A stretch of 35,187 nucleotides of DNA from JAFDZV01 sp966128725 (GTDB lineage Bacteria; Bacteroidota; Ignavibacteria; OLB7): the NCBI GenBank assembly GCA_966128725.1, contig CBHYLN010000046.1, positions 1-35,187 on the forward strand, in the 5' to 3' direction. Below the pieces are notes generated by a model. The model saw only the letters and a list, made by a program, of their open reading frames with translations. It did no database searches and was not told where the DNA came from. The translations under genes were made by a program, and so were the position numbers. Below are positions 15,918 through 23,236 of the stretch, in pieces. The number at the start of each line of letters is the position of its first letter. Positions within the stretch are counted from its first letter, which is position 1.

Positions 15918-16142
15918 GGATATGATGTCGGCTGTTGATGAGGCCGCAAATGTACGATGCCGAAACAAGTGAGCGATCTTCCTTGGTGCGGTTCCTCACC
16001 GAAGGAGCAGGACAGGCTTCTCGGTTATCGTGCTTCGTTGCCCTGTGTGAGTTACGCTTGTCCATTTCGGGGCGTCTGGTTCCTCTTATCATCACCCGCC
16101 CATCCATATTCCAACCCCAATAATTCAATGGAGCGATTGACC

Positions 16143-16541
16143 ATGAACACATCGAACCGCAGGCTTTCGATGGCAATGATCGCGGTGGCGATGGCCGCAT
16201 TTGTTGTGCTGGTAGCCGCCACTTCGGCGCAAGCGCAGCTTACCGTCACCAACAACTCGGGATGTGACGTTCTGCTTACGCTGGTTGATGCCGGCGGTAA
16301 CCTCTCCGGGCCATATCTGGTTCCTTCAGGCGTGGCGACGGTGATACCCACACCGCCGGGCTACGACCCGGTGGCAGTGGAGGATATCAACGGCCGTACC
16401 CGCAACTTCGTCGGCAAGGGTGGATGTACAGGCTGCATTCCTCTGCCAGCGCAGGGTGGTGCCAGCGATGTCTGCTGCGTGAACGTCTGCCATCCGCCCG
16501 GGACGGATGTGATAACCATCACGGCATGCAGCCCATGTTAG
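16143..16541 (+). CDS. Small secreted cysteine-rich protein (family A)
   Basis: A 132-residue precursor. The start is at MNTSNRRLSMAMIAV, with GGAG about nine bases upstream; an in-frame ATG five codons earlier overlaps that site. The signal peptide ends at AQAQ. The mature part of about 97 residues has eight cysteines, with six in the last third as CTGCI, VCCVNVC and ACSPC. The same ending, C-T-x-C-I, V-C-C-x-x-V-C and C-x-P-C, occurs in the protein at 20193-20612, and both begin with a VTNNSGC/VNNQTNC strand, so they are paralogues. The even cysteine count suggests disulfides in the periplasm or outside the cell. There is no T9SS domain or lipobox. I do not recognise the family. Confidence 0.82.
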   Translation: MNTSNRRLSMAMIAVAMAAFVVLVAATSAQAQLTVTNNSGCDVLLTLVDAGGNLSGPYLVPSGVATVIPTPPGYDPVAVEDINGRTRNFVGKGGCTGCIPLPAQGGASDVCCVNVCHPPGTDVITITACSPC

Positions 16542-16592
16542 TTGGGGCGTTGCCGAAAAGCCACGGGGTGTAGCAGCCGGTGTAGCAATATG

Positions 16593-16630
16593 CGGGCGGG
16601 AGAGTCAGATCTTCCGCCCGTGTTTCTTTT
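16593..16630 (+). terminator. Rho-independent terminator
   Basis: CGGGCGG (16593-16599) pairs with CCGCCCG (16614-16620), extended by four inner pairs including one G-U, with a GTCAGA loop. It is followed by TGTTTCTTTT. It lies about 50 bases after the cysteine-rich gene and is the only terminator here with a real T tract. Confidence 0.8.
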
Positions 16631-16676
16631 GGCCTGTCCCGGTCGCATTACCCGAATGTGCTGCCCGATCCTTGAA

Positions 16677-16740
16677 GTGGCGAGCACCGTATACCCGCTG
16701 CCCGCACGAAATGCAGGGTACACAAAGATGTACTCGCCAC
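16677..16740. repeat. Imperfect inverted repeat, 64 bases
   Basis: GTGGCGAGCAC at the left end pairs with GTACTCGCCAC at the right end (one mismatch). Inside, GTATACCC pairs with GGGTACAC with one wobble. The result is a long two-part stem around a loop of about 19 bases. No gene overlaps it convincingly. Confidence 0.55.
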
Positions 16741-17074
16741 CGTGAGCAATAACAGATAAGTTCGTGCTGGTTCAACCTCCCCCCTCGCCCAACGCCCCAG
16801 AACATTCAAGAATTCGGAACCACGAATTTTCGCCTCGGCGTCGCCGGTGCGGCTGCTACTTCTTTGCCGTGCCATTTCGTGATGCGTGGTGATCAACGAA
16901 GCCGAATCCGGCTTGTTCCGAAGGCGACGAGCTGCAATGCTTGAGTATGCCGGCATCGCGTGCTCGACTCAGTTACTCTTCAAAAAAGATATTCGTGATC
17001 GTTCGAACTGTCAATGCTGGAATGGCCACTGGTTATTGACATAACTTATGCACATAAACAACAGGATAAACGCT

Positions 17075-17590
17075 ATGAAAATGCATGCGTATTGGTTTGC
17101 TGGCGCGGCGTCTGTAGCAGTAGCGGCAGCAATTGCCGTCGGCTGCAACGATACCGAGACGGCGCCATCAAATCTTCTTTCGGCGAAGGGCGCCGGAAGC
17201 GTTCAACATACCTCCGGCAAGAGTCTTCTTGGGCTGCAAGCCGTCGGGGACTCGGTGCCGGGGGGTGATACAACGGTAATTGATCCGTTCCCTGACGGAT
17301 TGGAAGGCACCGAGGAACCCTGTGCCGAATGTATCGGCGGCGATCCGCCCGCCGAAATTGAGGTGCACATAGTTTCCGAACTACTGAAGTCGACAAAAAT
17401 GAAGCTCACACACATCGCTACCGGCGACGACAAGTCCCGCTACGAGACTGTGTATCACTTCCCTGATGGCCCGCTGAAGAGCAAGAAGTACAAGCTGATC
17501 TTCGAGCATGTCAAGGAAGGCGAGAACAAGTCCAAATATCGCCGCATCACAACAATCCCGATCACCGAGGCAGTTGGCGGGATTGAGTAA
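17075..17590 (+). CDS. Hypothetical lipoprotein
   Basis: A 171-residue protein started at MKMHAYWFAGAASVAVAAAIAVGC; the earlier in-frame ATG at 17048 would only extend the signal. AVGC is a good lipobox, so the mature protein starts at the Cys, followed by NDTETAPSN, where Asp/Asn after the lipid cysteine may matter for sorting. The middle is low-complexity and acidic, with a CAEC pair. The C-terminal 75 residues are charged, with two related segments (TKMKLTHIATGDDKSRYETVYHFPDG and KKYKLIFEHVKEGENKSKYRRITTIP) that look like an internal beta repeat. The family is unknown. It heads the run of exported proteins to 23064. Confidence 0.8.
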   Translation: MKMHAYWFAGAASVAVAAAIAVGCNDTETAPSNLLSAKGAGSVQHTSGKSLLGLQAVGDSVPGGDTTVIDPFPDGLEGTEEPCAECIGGDPPAEIEVHIVSELLKSTKMKLTHIATGDDKSRYETVYHFPDGPLKSKKYKLIFEHVKEGENKSKYRRITTIPITEAVGGIE

Positions 17591-17608
17591 ATATCGACGA
17601 TGACTACA

Positions 17609-17649
17609 CAGGCCGGTGCGGATTTTAGGACATTTTTCGCTCCGGCCTG
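17609..17649 (+). terminator. Hairpin after the lipoprotein gene
   Basis: CAGGCCGG (17609-17616) pairs perfectly with CCGGCCTG (17642-17649). The 25-base loop contains T runs. It begins 18 bases after the stop and ends 44 bases before the next start. Confidence 0.4.
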
Positions 17650-17693
17650 CGTAACCCATGATTGCCCCAAGTTGTCACAATCGGAATTGCACC

Positions 17694-18848
17694 ATGTTTG
17701 ATTTCGTCAGCAATATTCTAGCCGGCATTCGTCGTATGGTTTTACCCGTGCGGCGCCGCCCGTTACTGGCTTGGCAGTTGCTGGCCGGGATGGCCGTGCT
17801 GGCCTGCGCTAATGCCGGTTGTGGTCGGCAGCCTGATGAGCGGTCATCATCGTCCGTTCAGTTGAACGCAGCGTTTGTTGACGGGCTGTACACATCACTC
17901 GATTTCAAATCACCGCGACGTGTTTTCGAGACCGTATTTGCCAGCTTGGGTGACAACCCGATTGTGTATCCGTCGGAAGGGTGTTATTACTTCAAGATGG
18001 CGATGAATGGCCAGTACGTAGGGGGGACCATCTCGTTTCCTGTTGAGGCGCGAGATACCGGCTTCGCCACATTCAATTTCGTTACCATCAGCGAGGACAA
18101 GTTTGAATCGCCCGATATGCATGGCCCATCCGGCGCGTTGCGATTGGATACGATGGACGGATGCAGCGTAACCCAATCCGGTCGGGATCGGTACGATGTT
18201 TCCTATCAGGGGCGAACCGTGCACTTCCGGATGTACATGGGTGATACAATACCACCGGCTCCGGGACAGTTGCTGGCCGAGGAGGAATATGTTGGCCCAT
18301 CGTTCGATGAATCCGGGCTGAGATTCTACCTGTTGTTCAATCGCCGCGTTGAACGCCTGTACTGGATGTTGAACGAGAGTGGTTTTGTGCCGGAGCAGTT
18401 CCGGACCATTGATACAGGTGTTGTTCTGGGCGGACGTACGGGATTTGTGTTCTACAGCGATACGGCCCGCGAACGGAAAATCCTCATCGGGGTTGATTCC
18501 GCCAATGCCGCGCAGAACAATTGGTACGATGGGCCGTTCGATGAACTGCCGGACAGCTACATACAACGCGGCACGGTGCGTATCAAGCAGTACCTGGTGC
18601 GGCACTATGGGCTGGACTCCAACACGATCGACCGCTATGGCCGATTCAAGCGTTCGCGTGGGATCCGTGTGCCGGTTGCCCCATACCATGACTACGGCAA
18701 TCTCCGCGAGTTCACGTATCTCCGGCAGTTGAGGGCCGATCACTCCGATCCATCGACGTTCCTTGCCAGGGTCACGGGGCGATGGCCACGGCAGCCCCAA
18801 CCACCCGGGGGCCTGCCGAACGAATCACGCGCGGAGGCGAGGCCATGA
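17694..18848 (+). CDS. Exported protein of unknown function, paralogue 1 (NNWYDGPFD family)
   Basis: A 384-residue protein started at MFDFVSNILAGIRRMV. A long basic N-region precedes a hydrophobic core and VLAC/NAGC cysteines (38 and 43), so it is probably a lipoprotein. The motifs shared with the next gene are, in order, FVDGLYTSLDFKSP, VYPSEGCYYF, SYQGRTV, GPSFDESGLRF, LYWMLNESGFVPE, RKILIGVDSANAAQNNWYDGPFDELPD and RGTVRIKQYLV. Pairwise identity is roughly one third to one half by eye over most of the length. The aromatic-rich NNWYDGPFD block suggests a conserved ligand or contact site. I recognise no named domain. Its TGA stop overlaps the next ATG (ATGA at 18845-18848), so the two are translationally coupled. 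Confidence 0.85.
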   Translation: MFDFVSNILAGIRRMVLPVRRRPLLAWQLLAGMAVLACANAGCGRQPDERSSSSVQLNAAFVDGLYTSLDFKSPRRVFETVFASLGDNPIVYPSEGCYYFKMAMNGQYVGGTISFPVEARDTGFATFNFVTISEDKFESPDMHGPSGALRLDTMDGCSVTQSGRDRYDVSYQGRTVHFRMYMGDTIPPAPGQLLAEEEYVGPSFDESGLRFYLLFNRRVERLYWMLNESGFVPEQFRTIDTGVVLGGRTGFVFYSDTARERKILIGVDSANAAQNNWYDGPFDELPDSYIQRGTVRIKQYLVRHYGLDSNTIDRYGRFKRSRGIRVPVAPYHDYGNLREFTYLRQLRADHSDPSTFLARVTGRWPRQPQPPGGLPNESRAEARP

Positions 18849-19930
18849 ACAGAGCGCTACTGGCAGCCATTGTGCTGATACCCGCTATTGTGTGTGGGGC
18901 GTTTCTGACTCAGCTTGTTGAGATCCCCGGGCTTGGGCGCGGCAGCCACACACAGCGCGCCCCATATCTGGTTACCAACGAGGCCTATATCGATGGGCTC
19001 TACACCGAGCTGAACCTGAAGGATCCAATCGAGGTGTTCGGATACTTCTTCGCGCGCCTGCCAAAGACGGTGAATGTCTACCCGTCGGAAAACTACTGCT
19101 ACTTCGTGTTCACCGCCGCCGGAAGGCAGGTTGTTGGGTCGCTGACACTGTATCCCGCCGAGCGCGACAAGGGCGTTGTGGGTTTCGGATATGTGGCCAA
19201 GATCGACGACAAGCGTCGTCAGAAATTCTTTCCCATGAAGGGGGGCAGCCACGATTTCGGCCCAAGTGATGGTCTGGCGCTGAAACGGCTCGACGATTGG
19301 CACTACGAGGCGGCCTATCAGGGGCGGACCGTGGTGTTTGCGTTATACAATGACAGCGCGTTCCGCAGGACGTCCACACGTTTGATGGCATCCGAAACGG
19401 TTGTTGGGCCAAGCTTCGATGAATCCGGGCTTCGCTTCCTGCTGGTGTTCAACAACGCGTCAAAAGCGCTGTACTGGATCCTGAACGAGGACGGGTTTGT
19501 TCCCGAGGCGTTTGAGAGATATACGGACGATATTGTCGTTGGGGCACGCACGCGATACGCGTTCTTTCAGGACACCGTGTTGGGGCGCAAGGTGATGATT
19601 GGTGTGGACGGATTCAACGTGTTGCAAAACAACTGGTACGATGGGCCATTCGATCAAATGCCGGATAACCAGGTTCTTGCCGGCGGTGTCCACGTGAAGC
19701 GGTATCTGTTGGCAGCCTACCGTCTGGAGGAGGACATGATCGACAGTCTTGGCCAGTACGAACATTCACACGGCTCGATGCGATTGCCCGTGGCCTCGTA
19801 CATGGTGTATTTCAATCGCAGGCAGCTCCTGTTCGCCGACTCCTGCGCCGCGCACATCCGGTCGCGTGATTCGTTATACGCGGTGATCACGGAGCAGAAG
19901 TACGATGTGCCCCGGAAGTACGATTACTGA
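18845..19930 (+). CDS. Exported protein of unknown function, paralogue 2 (NNWYDGPFD family)
   Basis: A 361-residue protein. The start at MNRALLAAIVLIPAIVCGAFL overlaps the upstream stop by four bases and has GGAGG about ten bases ahead. The N-terminus is a signal or anchor helix without a good lipobox, so unlike its partner it may stay anchored by the helix or be released. It carries the same ordered motifs: YIDGLYTELNLKDP, VYPSENYCYF, AYQGRTV, GPSFDESGLRF, LYWILNEDGFVPE, RKVMIGVDGFNVLQNNWYDGPFDQMPD and GGVHVKRYLL. Coupling plus shared fold suggests a two-subunit envelope complex formed after duplication. The function is unknown. Confidence 0.85.
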   Translation: MNRALLAAIVLIPAIVCGAFLTQLVEIPGLGRGSHTQRAPYLVTNEAYIDGLYTELNLKDPIEVFGYFFARLPKTVNVYPSENYCYFVFTAAGRQVVGSLTLYPAERDKGVVGFGYVAKIDDKRRQKFFPMKGGSHDFGPSDGLALKRLDDWHYEAAYQGRTVVFALYNDSAFRRTSTRLMASETVVGPSFDESGLRFLLVFNNASKALYWILNEDGFVPEAFERYTDDIVVGARTRYAFFQDTVLGRKVMIGVDGFNVLQNNWYDGPFDQMPDNQVLAGGVHVKRYLLAAYRLEEDMIDSLGQYEHSHGSMRLPVASYMVYFNRRQLLFADSCAAHIRSRDSLYAVITEQKYDVPRKYDY

Positions 19931-20192
19931 GCCGCCAACCACGATCCCGGAACGCGGGGCCAGAGCCGCTTCCAAGGGATCACATTGACTTCCCGGCACG
20001 CTCCACAACCGATACTCGACACAATTCGTCGGCGCCAATGTCCAATTTCGTGCCGGATATCTCTCTATGTCAGTGCGAAGCAATCATGTGATGAGCCATG
20101 ATGTCGTTTGCCGATCGAATTTCCCGGCAGCTCCTGTCGGTAGGCGCACGGCGTTATCACTCCCAGTTCATTTCACATCAGGAGTCACGTCT

Positions 20193-20612
20193 ATGACAAC
20201 TTCGAGCCTTCGAATCAGTCCAGCAGCTCTTATTGCCGCGTTTGTGTTGTTCCTTGCGATGTCGGGCGTTGGTCTCGCGCAGGTGCTGTGCCCGGCGGTG
20301 AAGGTCAACAACCAGACCAACTGCACGATCAACCTTTGCCTGTACGACAGCCTGGCCGGTGTGGTAACCTGCCACATGATCCCCGCAGGCGCGCCGAACA
20401 CACCATTTCCCTTCCCGGCAGGATTTGTGCCAACCGGCGTGCAGACCGCATCGGGCAACCACTACGCATTCCCCGCGCAGCCTCCCAGCCCGGCCTGCAC
20501 CCCCTGTATCAATCTGGGGCCGCTTGGCGCTGTCTGTTGCGCCACCGTGTGCTACGATCAGACAACCTGCCGTATCCTGATATCGAACTGCGCCTCGCCG
20601 TGTCTGCCATAA
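20193..20612 (+). CDS. Small secreted cysteine-rich protein (family B, paralogue of 16143-16541)
   Basis: A 139-residue precursor. AGGAG lies about eight bases before the ATG of MTTSSLRISPAALIAAFV, and the signal peptide ends at GLAQ. The mature protein has twelve cysteines: an N-terminal set (VLC, TNC, NLC, VTC) absent from its paralogue except for one, and the shared C-terminal set CTPCI, VCCATVC and NCASPC. The middle is Pro/Phe-rich (NTPFPFPAGFVPTG). The extra cysteines could allow additional disulfides or a metal site. It is followed at once by a terminator, so it is probably monocistronic. Confidence 0.82.
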   Translation: MTTSSLRISPAALIAAFVLFLAMSGVGLAQVLCPAVKVNNQTNCTINLCLYDSLAGVVTCHMIPAGAPNTPFPFPAGFVPTGVQTASGNHYAFPAQPPSPACTPCINLGPLGAVCCATVCYDQTTCRILISNCASPCLP

Positions 20613-20664
20613 CCTGGTGATCCGGTCGGCGCGGTAGTTCGAACTGCATAACCGCATGCAGCGG

Positions 20665-20696
20665 CGAAGCCCGTGACGTTTTCGTTGCGGGCTTCG
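20665..20696 (+). terminator. Hairpin after the cysteine-rich gene
   Basis: CGAAGCCCG (20665-20673) pairs perfectly with CGGGCTTCG (20688-20696). An inner ACG/CGT around TTTT can form a second short stem. TGCTGTTGTG follows. Confidence 0.6.
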
Positions 20697-20786
20697 TGCT
20701 GTTGTGATATGGCGCTGCAACAATGCCGTGTATGGCTATTCCCATGCCTGGAAGATCACTACAGCGAAAATTCATATGCCGGAAGT

Positions 20787-20802
20787 ATTTGGCATGCCAA
20801 AT
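20787..20802. promoter_or_regulatory. Perfect 16-bp palindrome (operator candidate 1)
   Basis: ATTTGGCATGCCAAAT is fully self-complementary. It has the same outer arms and centre as the palindrome at 20970-20987 (ATTT, CATG, AAAT), which points to a binding site for a dimeric regulator rather than an RNA hairpin. Confidence 0.55.
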
Positions 20803-20969
20803 CCGAGAGGCACGGTGAGGTTAACGGGAACAGGAAGAGCTGTTGCCGCGTGTTGAGATAACAAAAGATGTTTTGAAAATTCACCCCACATTTAGCGCTC
20901 GCGATGTGATTTACTTGGGTAATAGTGCAAAACAACGTGAATCGAGAGCAACAGAAGCATAATTTCGAA

Positions 20970-20987
20970 TATTTATCATGATAAATA
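20970..20987. promoter_or_regulatory. Perfect 18-bp palindrome (operator candidate 2)
   Basis: TATTTATCATGATAAATA is fully self-complementary and lies 64 bases upstream of the first tandem lipoprotein start, where a promoter would be expected. It shares the ATTTNNCATGNNAAAT frame with the site 184 bases upstream. Confidence 0.6.
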
Positions 20988-21051
20988 ATTCTCATGAATG
21001 AACTATCTTGAATCACCCCCGCACAACATCATACCCAACCAGGAGTTTCGG

Positions 21052-21912
21052 ATGACGACGAAAACAATCGGCGCCATGCTGGCCGTTGTGGCCTGTGGCG
21101 CTACGTTGACGCTTGTGAGCTGCGAGAGCGAAAATGCCGCCCCCACGAGCAATACCCCTGCCGTAAACGGTGGAGGGAAATCCCCCAGGGTTCTTTCCAC
21201 ATGCGCGAACCTGTTCGGCGGAATTGAGAATTGCACAATCGGCACTTCGGATCTTGTTGCCGACCCAGCCGCCGGCACGGTGACGGTGACGGGCTTCGAT
21301 ACCGATGGCAAGGACGGCGTTTCCGGTGCTTTCGCCGATGCGGACGAATGGTCGCAGCATGCGGTGGCGGACTTCGGTACGCGCACCGGTGCAAGCCTTC
21401 ATCTGGCGGCGATAACGGATGGGCAGGCGGTCAGCACTCTGGATATCGACCGGGTGAATACCACGACGTTCAACTACACACCAACCTTTACTGCTGGCAA
21501 CGGTGGTAATTCCAGTTTCCACGTGCATGTGTTCAGCAATGGTGTGCTGGTTGGAGGCGAGGAGAGCATTCCTCCGGGGACGCCGGTGGCGGTTATTGTG
21601 GGCGGTGGTGACCCCGACCGCGATGGCGGCGACCGGCGGAGGAAGTTCAAGCCGCATACCGCACGACAGGCAAACCCGAACAATCCCTGGCAGGCATTGG
21701 GGGCGTGCCAATGGGGCGATGCCATGACGCGAGCCGGCGCAACGTTTTCGGTACATCTTCCCAACGGAGCAACGCTGGTAGGCGATGAAGTGCTCTTTAC
21801 CGAACGGGTTGAAGCCGGCCAGGCGGTGTACAACAACTTCCAACGGGTTGACGTGACGGGAAATCTTGATTCGTACACGATACAGGACGAATCGTCGGTG
21901 CCGGTGGAATAG
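21052..21912 (+). CDS. Tandem lipoprotein, copy 1
   Basis: A 286-residue protein. AGGAG (21041-21045) precedes the ATG of MTTKTIGAMLAVVACGATLTLVSC, and LVSC is a lipobox. After a short linker the mature protein has a Cys pair (STCANLF, ENCTIG), an acidic segment GFDTDGKDGVSGAFADADEW, beta-strands ending in NSSFHVHVFSNGVLVGG, a charged hinge GDPDRDGGDRRRKF and a C-terminal domain with NNPWQALGACQW and DVTGNLDSYTIQDESSVPVE. It has no recognised domain; a beta-sandwich surface lipoprotein is likely. The next gene is a close copy. The AT-rich palindromic region upstream is probably its promoter and operator. Confidence 0.85.
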   Translation: MTTKTIGAMLAVVACGATLTLVSCESENAAPTSNTPAVNGGGKSPRVLSTCANLFGGIENCTIGTSDLVADPAAGTVTVTGFDTDGKDGVSGAFADADEWSQHAVADFGTRTGASLHLAAITDGQAVSTLDIDRVNTTTFNYTPTFTAGNGGNSSFHVHVFSNGVLVGGEESIPPGTPVAVIVGGGDPDRDGGDRRRKFKPHTARQANPNNPWQALGACQWGDAMTRAGATFSVHLPNGATLVGDEVLFTERVEAGQAVYNNFQRVDVTGNLDSYTIQDESSVPVE

Positions 21913-21977
21913 GCGGTATACGATCTTGTGGGGCGGGCTTAACAATATCAGCACAGCACCCTCGCGATTGTGCGGCG

Positions 21978-22022
21978 GCTCGCCGGTGCGTGTCATCCAT
22001 CGATGATGTTGCTCCGGCGAGC
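21978..22022 (+). terminator. Hairpin between the tandem lipoprotein genes
   Basis: GCTCGCCGG (21978-21986) pairs perfectly with CCGGCGAGC (22014-22022). Outer TGCGGC/GCCGCA can add to the stem with small bulges. The loop is 27 bases and no T tract follows. Confidence 0.4.
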
Positions 22023-22206
22023 GCGGCGCCGCAATGACATGCTGCTCGTTCGTGCGGCGTGTTGGCAGGCGCGGGCACCATCCACAGGGTGTTTGTTATA
22101 GGAGCGCAGGCGGTGACTGGCTTGAGGTACGGCCCCGAGAATTGTTTTCCCCATGGGTTATATTGGGCTCCCCCCGCACAACATCATACCCAATCAGGAG
22201 TTTCGG

Positions 22207-23064
22207 ATGAGGACGAAAACAATCGGCGTCATGCTGGCTGTTGTGGCCTGTGGTGCTACGTTGACGCTCGTGAGCTGTGAGAACGAAAGTGCTGCCCCCA
22301 CGAGCAATACCCCTGCCGTCGGCGGTGGAGGGAAGTCCCCGCGGGTTCTTTCCACATGCGCGAACCTGTTCAGCGGAATTGAGAATTGCACAATCGGCAC
22401 TTCGGATCTTGTTGCCGACCCAGCCGCCGGCACGGTGACGGTGACGGGCTTCGATACCGATGGCAAGGACGGCGTTTCCGGTGCTTTCGCCGATGCGGAC
22501 GAATGGTCGCAGCATGCGGTGGCGGACTTTGGTGAACGGGCGGGCGCAAGCCTTCATCTGGCGGCGATAACGGATGGGCAGGCGGTCAGCACGCTGGATA
22601 TCGACCGTGTGAATGCCACGACGTTCAACTACACACCAACCTTTACCGCTGGCAACGGTGGTAATTCCAGTTTCCACGTGCATGTGTTCAGCAATGGTGT
22701 GTTGGTTGGTGGGCTGGAAGACAATCCACCAGGGACGCCGGTTTCAATTGTTGTGTCTGGCGATGATGACCGCGACGGCGGGGGGCATCGGAGAAAGTTC
22801 AGGCCACATACCGCGCGGCAGGCAAACCCGAACAATCCCTGGCAGGCATTGGGGGCGTGCCAGTGGGTCGAGGCTGCCTCCAAGGCTGGCGTCACATTCA
22901 CGGTGAGTCTCCCGAAGGGAGCAACATTGGTTGGAGACGAGATCCTTTTTACCGAAGAAGTGGCTGAGGGCCATGCGGTATATACCAACTTCCAACGTGT
23001 TGACGTGACGGGGAATCTTGATTCGTATACGATACATGACGAATCGTCGGTGCCGGTGGAATAG
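22207..23064 (+). CDS. Tandem lipoprotein, copy 2
   Basis: A 285-residue protein, near-copy of the preceding one with the same leader, Shine-Dalgarno (AGGAG) and lipobox (MRTKTIGVMLAVVACGATLTLVSC). Identity is near total from STCANLF to HAVADFG. It drops at the loop after NGVLVGG (EESIPPGTPVAVIVGGG against LEDNPPGTPVSIVVSGD) and around the C-terminal segment after GACQW (GDAMTRAGATFSVHL against VEAASKAGVTFTVSL). The divergence is concentrated in two presumably exposed loops, as expected if the copies differ in what they bind. There is no AT-rich operator directly upstream of this copy, so it may depend on read-through or a separate promoter. Confidence 0.85.
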   Translation: MRTKTIGVMLAVVACGATLTLVSCENESAAPTSNTPAVGGGGKSPRVLSTCANLFSGIENCTIGTSDLVADPAAGTVTVTGFDTDGKDGVSGAFADADEWSQHAVADFGERAGASLHLAAITDGQAVSTLDIDRVNATTFNYTPTFTAGNGGNSSFHVHVFSNGVLVGGLEDNPPGTPVSIVVSGDDDRDGGGHRRKFRPHTARQANPNNPWQALGACQWVEAASKAGVTFTVSLPKGATLVGDEILFTEEVAEGHAVYTNFQRVDVTGNLDSYTIHDESSVPVE

Positions 23065-23236
23065 TTGGCGTAATGTTTCAAGGGTGTTGCTGAATTTACT
23101 GAGCAGGCATCCCGGGATTGACATGCGGGGCGTCAGGGATCCTTCAACCAACGAATCGCCTGCCGTCCCGCTGCAACCCGACGGTGTCAACGCAACAATG
23201 CGTGGCCAATTGCACGCCATCTCCCCGGGAGTATTC

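Larger units (their letters stand above)
16542..17074. other. Intergenic region with terminator and inverted repeat
   Basis: A 533-base gap with a classical terminator (16593-16630) and a 64-base imperfect inverted repeat (16677-16740). The rest, up to the lipoprotein start, shows no convincing gene; the minus-strand ORFs here lack ribosome binding sites and protein-like composition. TTGACA occurs at 17036-17041 but without a good -10. Confidence 0.5.
20613..21051. other. AT-rich regulatory region upstream of the tandem lipoproteins
   Basis: A 439-base gap. After a terminator (20665-20696) base composition shifts to AT-rich, markedly so from about 20860, unlike the rest of the window. It contains two perfect palindromes of related sequence (20787-20802 and 20970-20987). 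No gene is seen. Confidence 0.65.
21016..23064 (+). repeat. Tandem gene duplication, offset 1155 bp
   Basis: Unit 1 (21016-21912) and unit 2 (22171-23064) share a leader beginning CCCCCGCACAAC, the ribosome binding site, and the whole gene to the stop codon, after which similarity ends. The block 21218-21374 is identical to 22373-22529 (157 bases), while flanking parts differ at many sites. Confidence 0.9.

Noticed and set aside
16648..16956. 102-residue minus-strand ORF
   Set aside because: No ribosome binding site, overlaps a long inverted repeat, and the composition is unlike real proteins of this window.
17036..17041. TTGACA as a -35 box for the lipoprotein gene
   Set aside because: No acceptable -10 hexamer occurs 16-18 bases downstream, and the spacing to the start codon would be too short.
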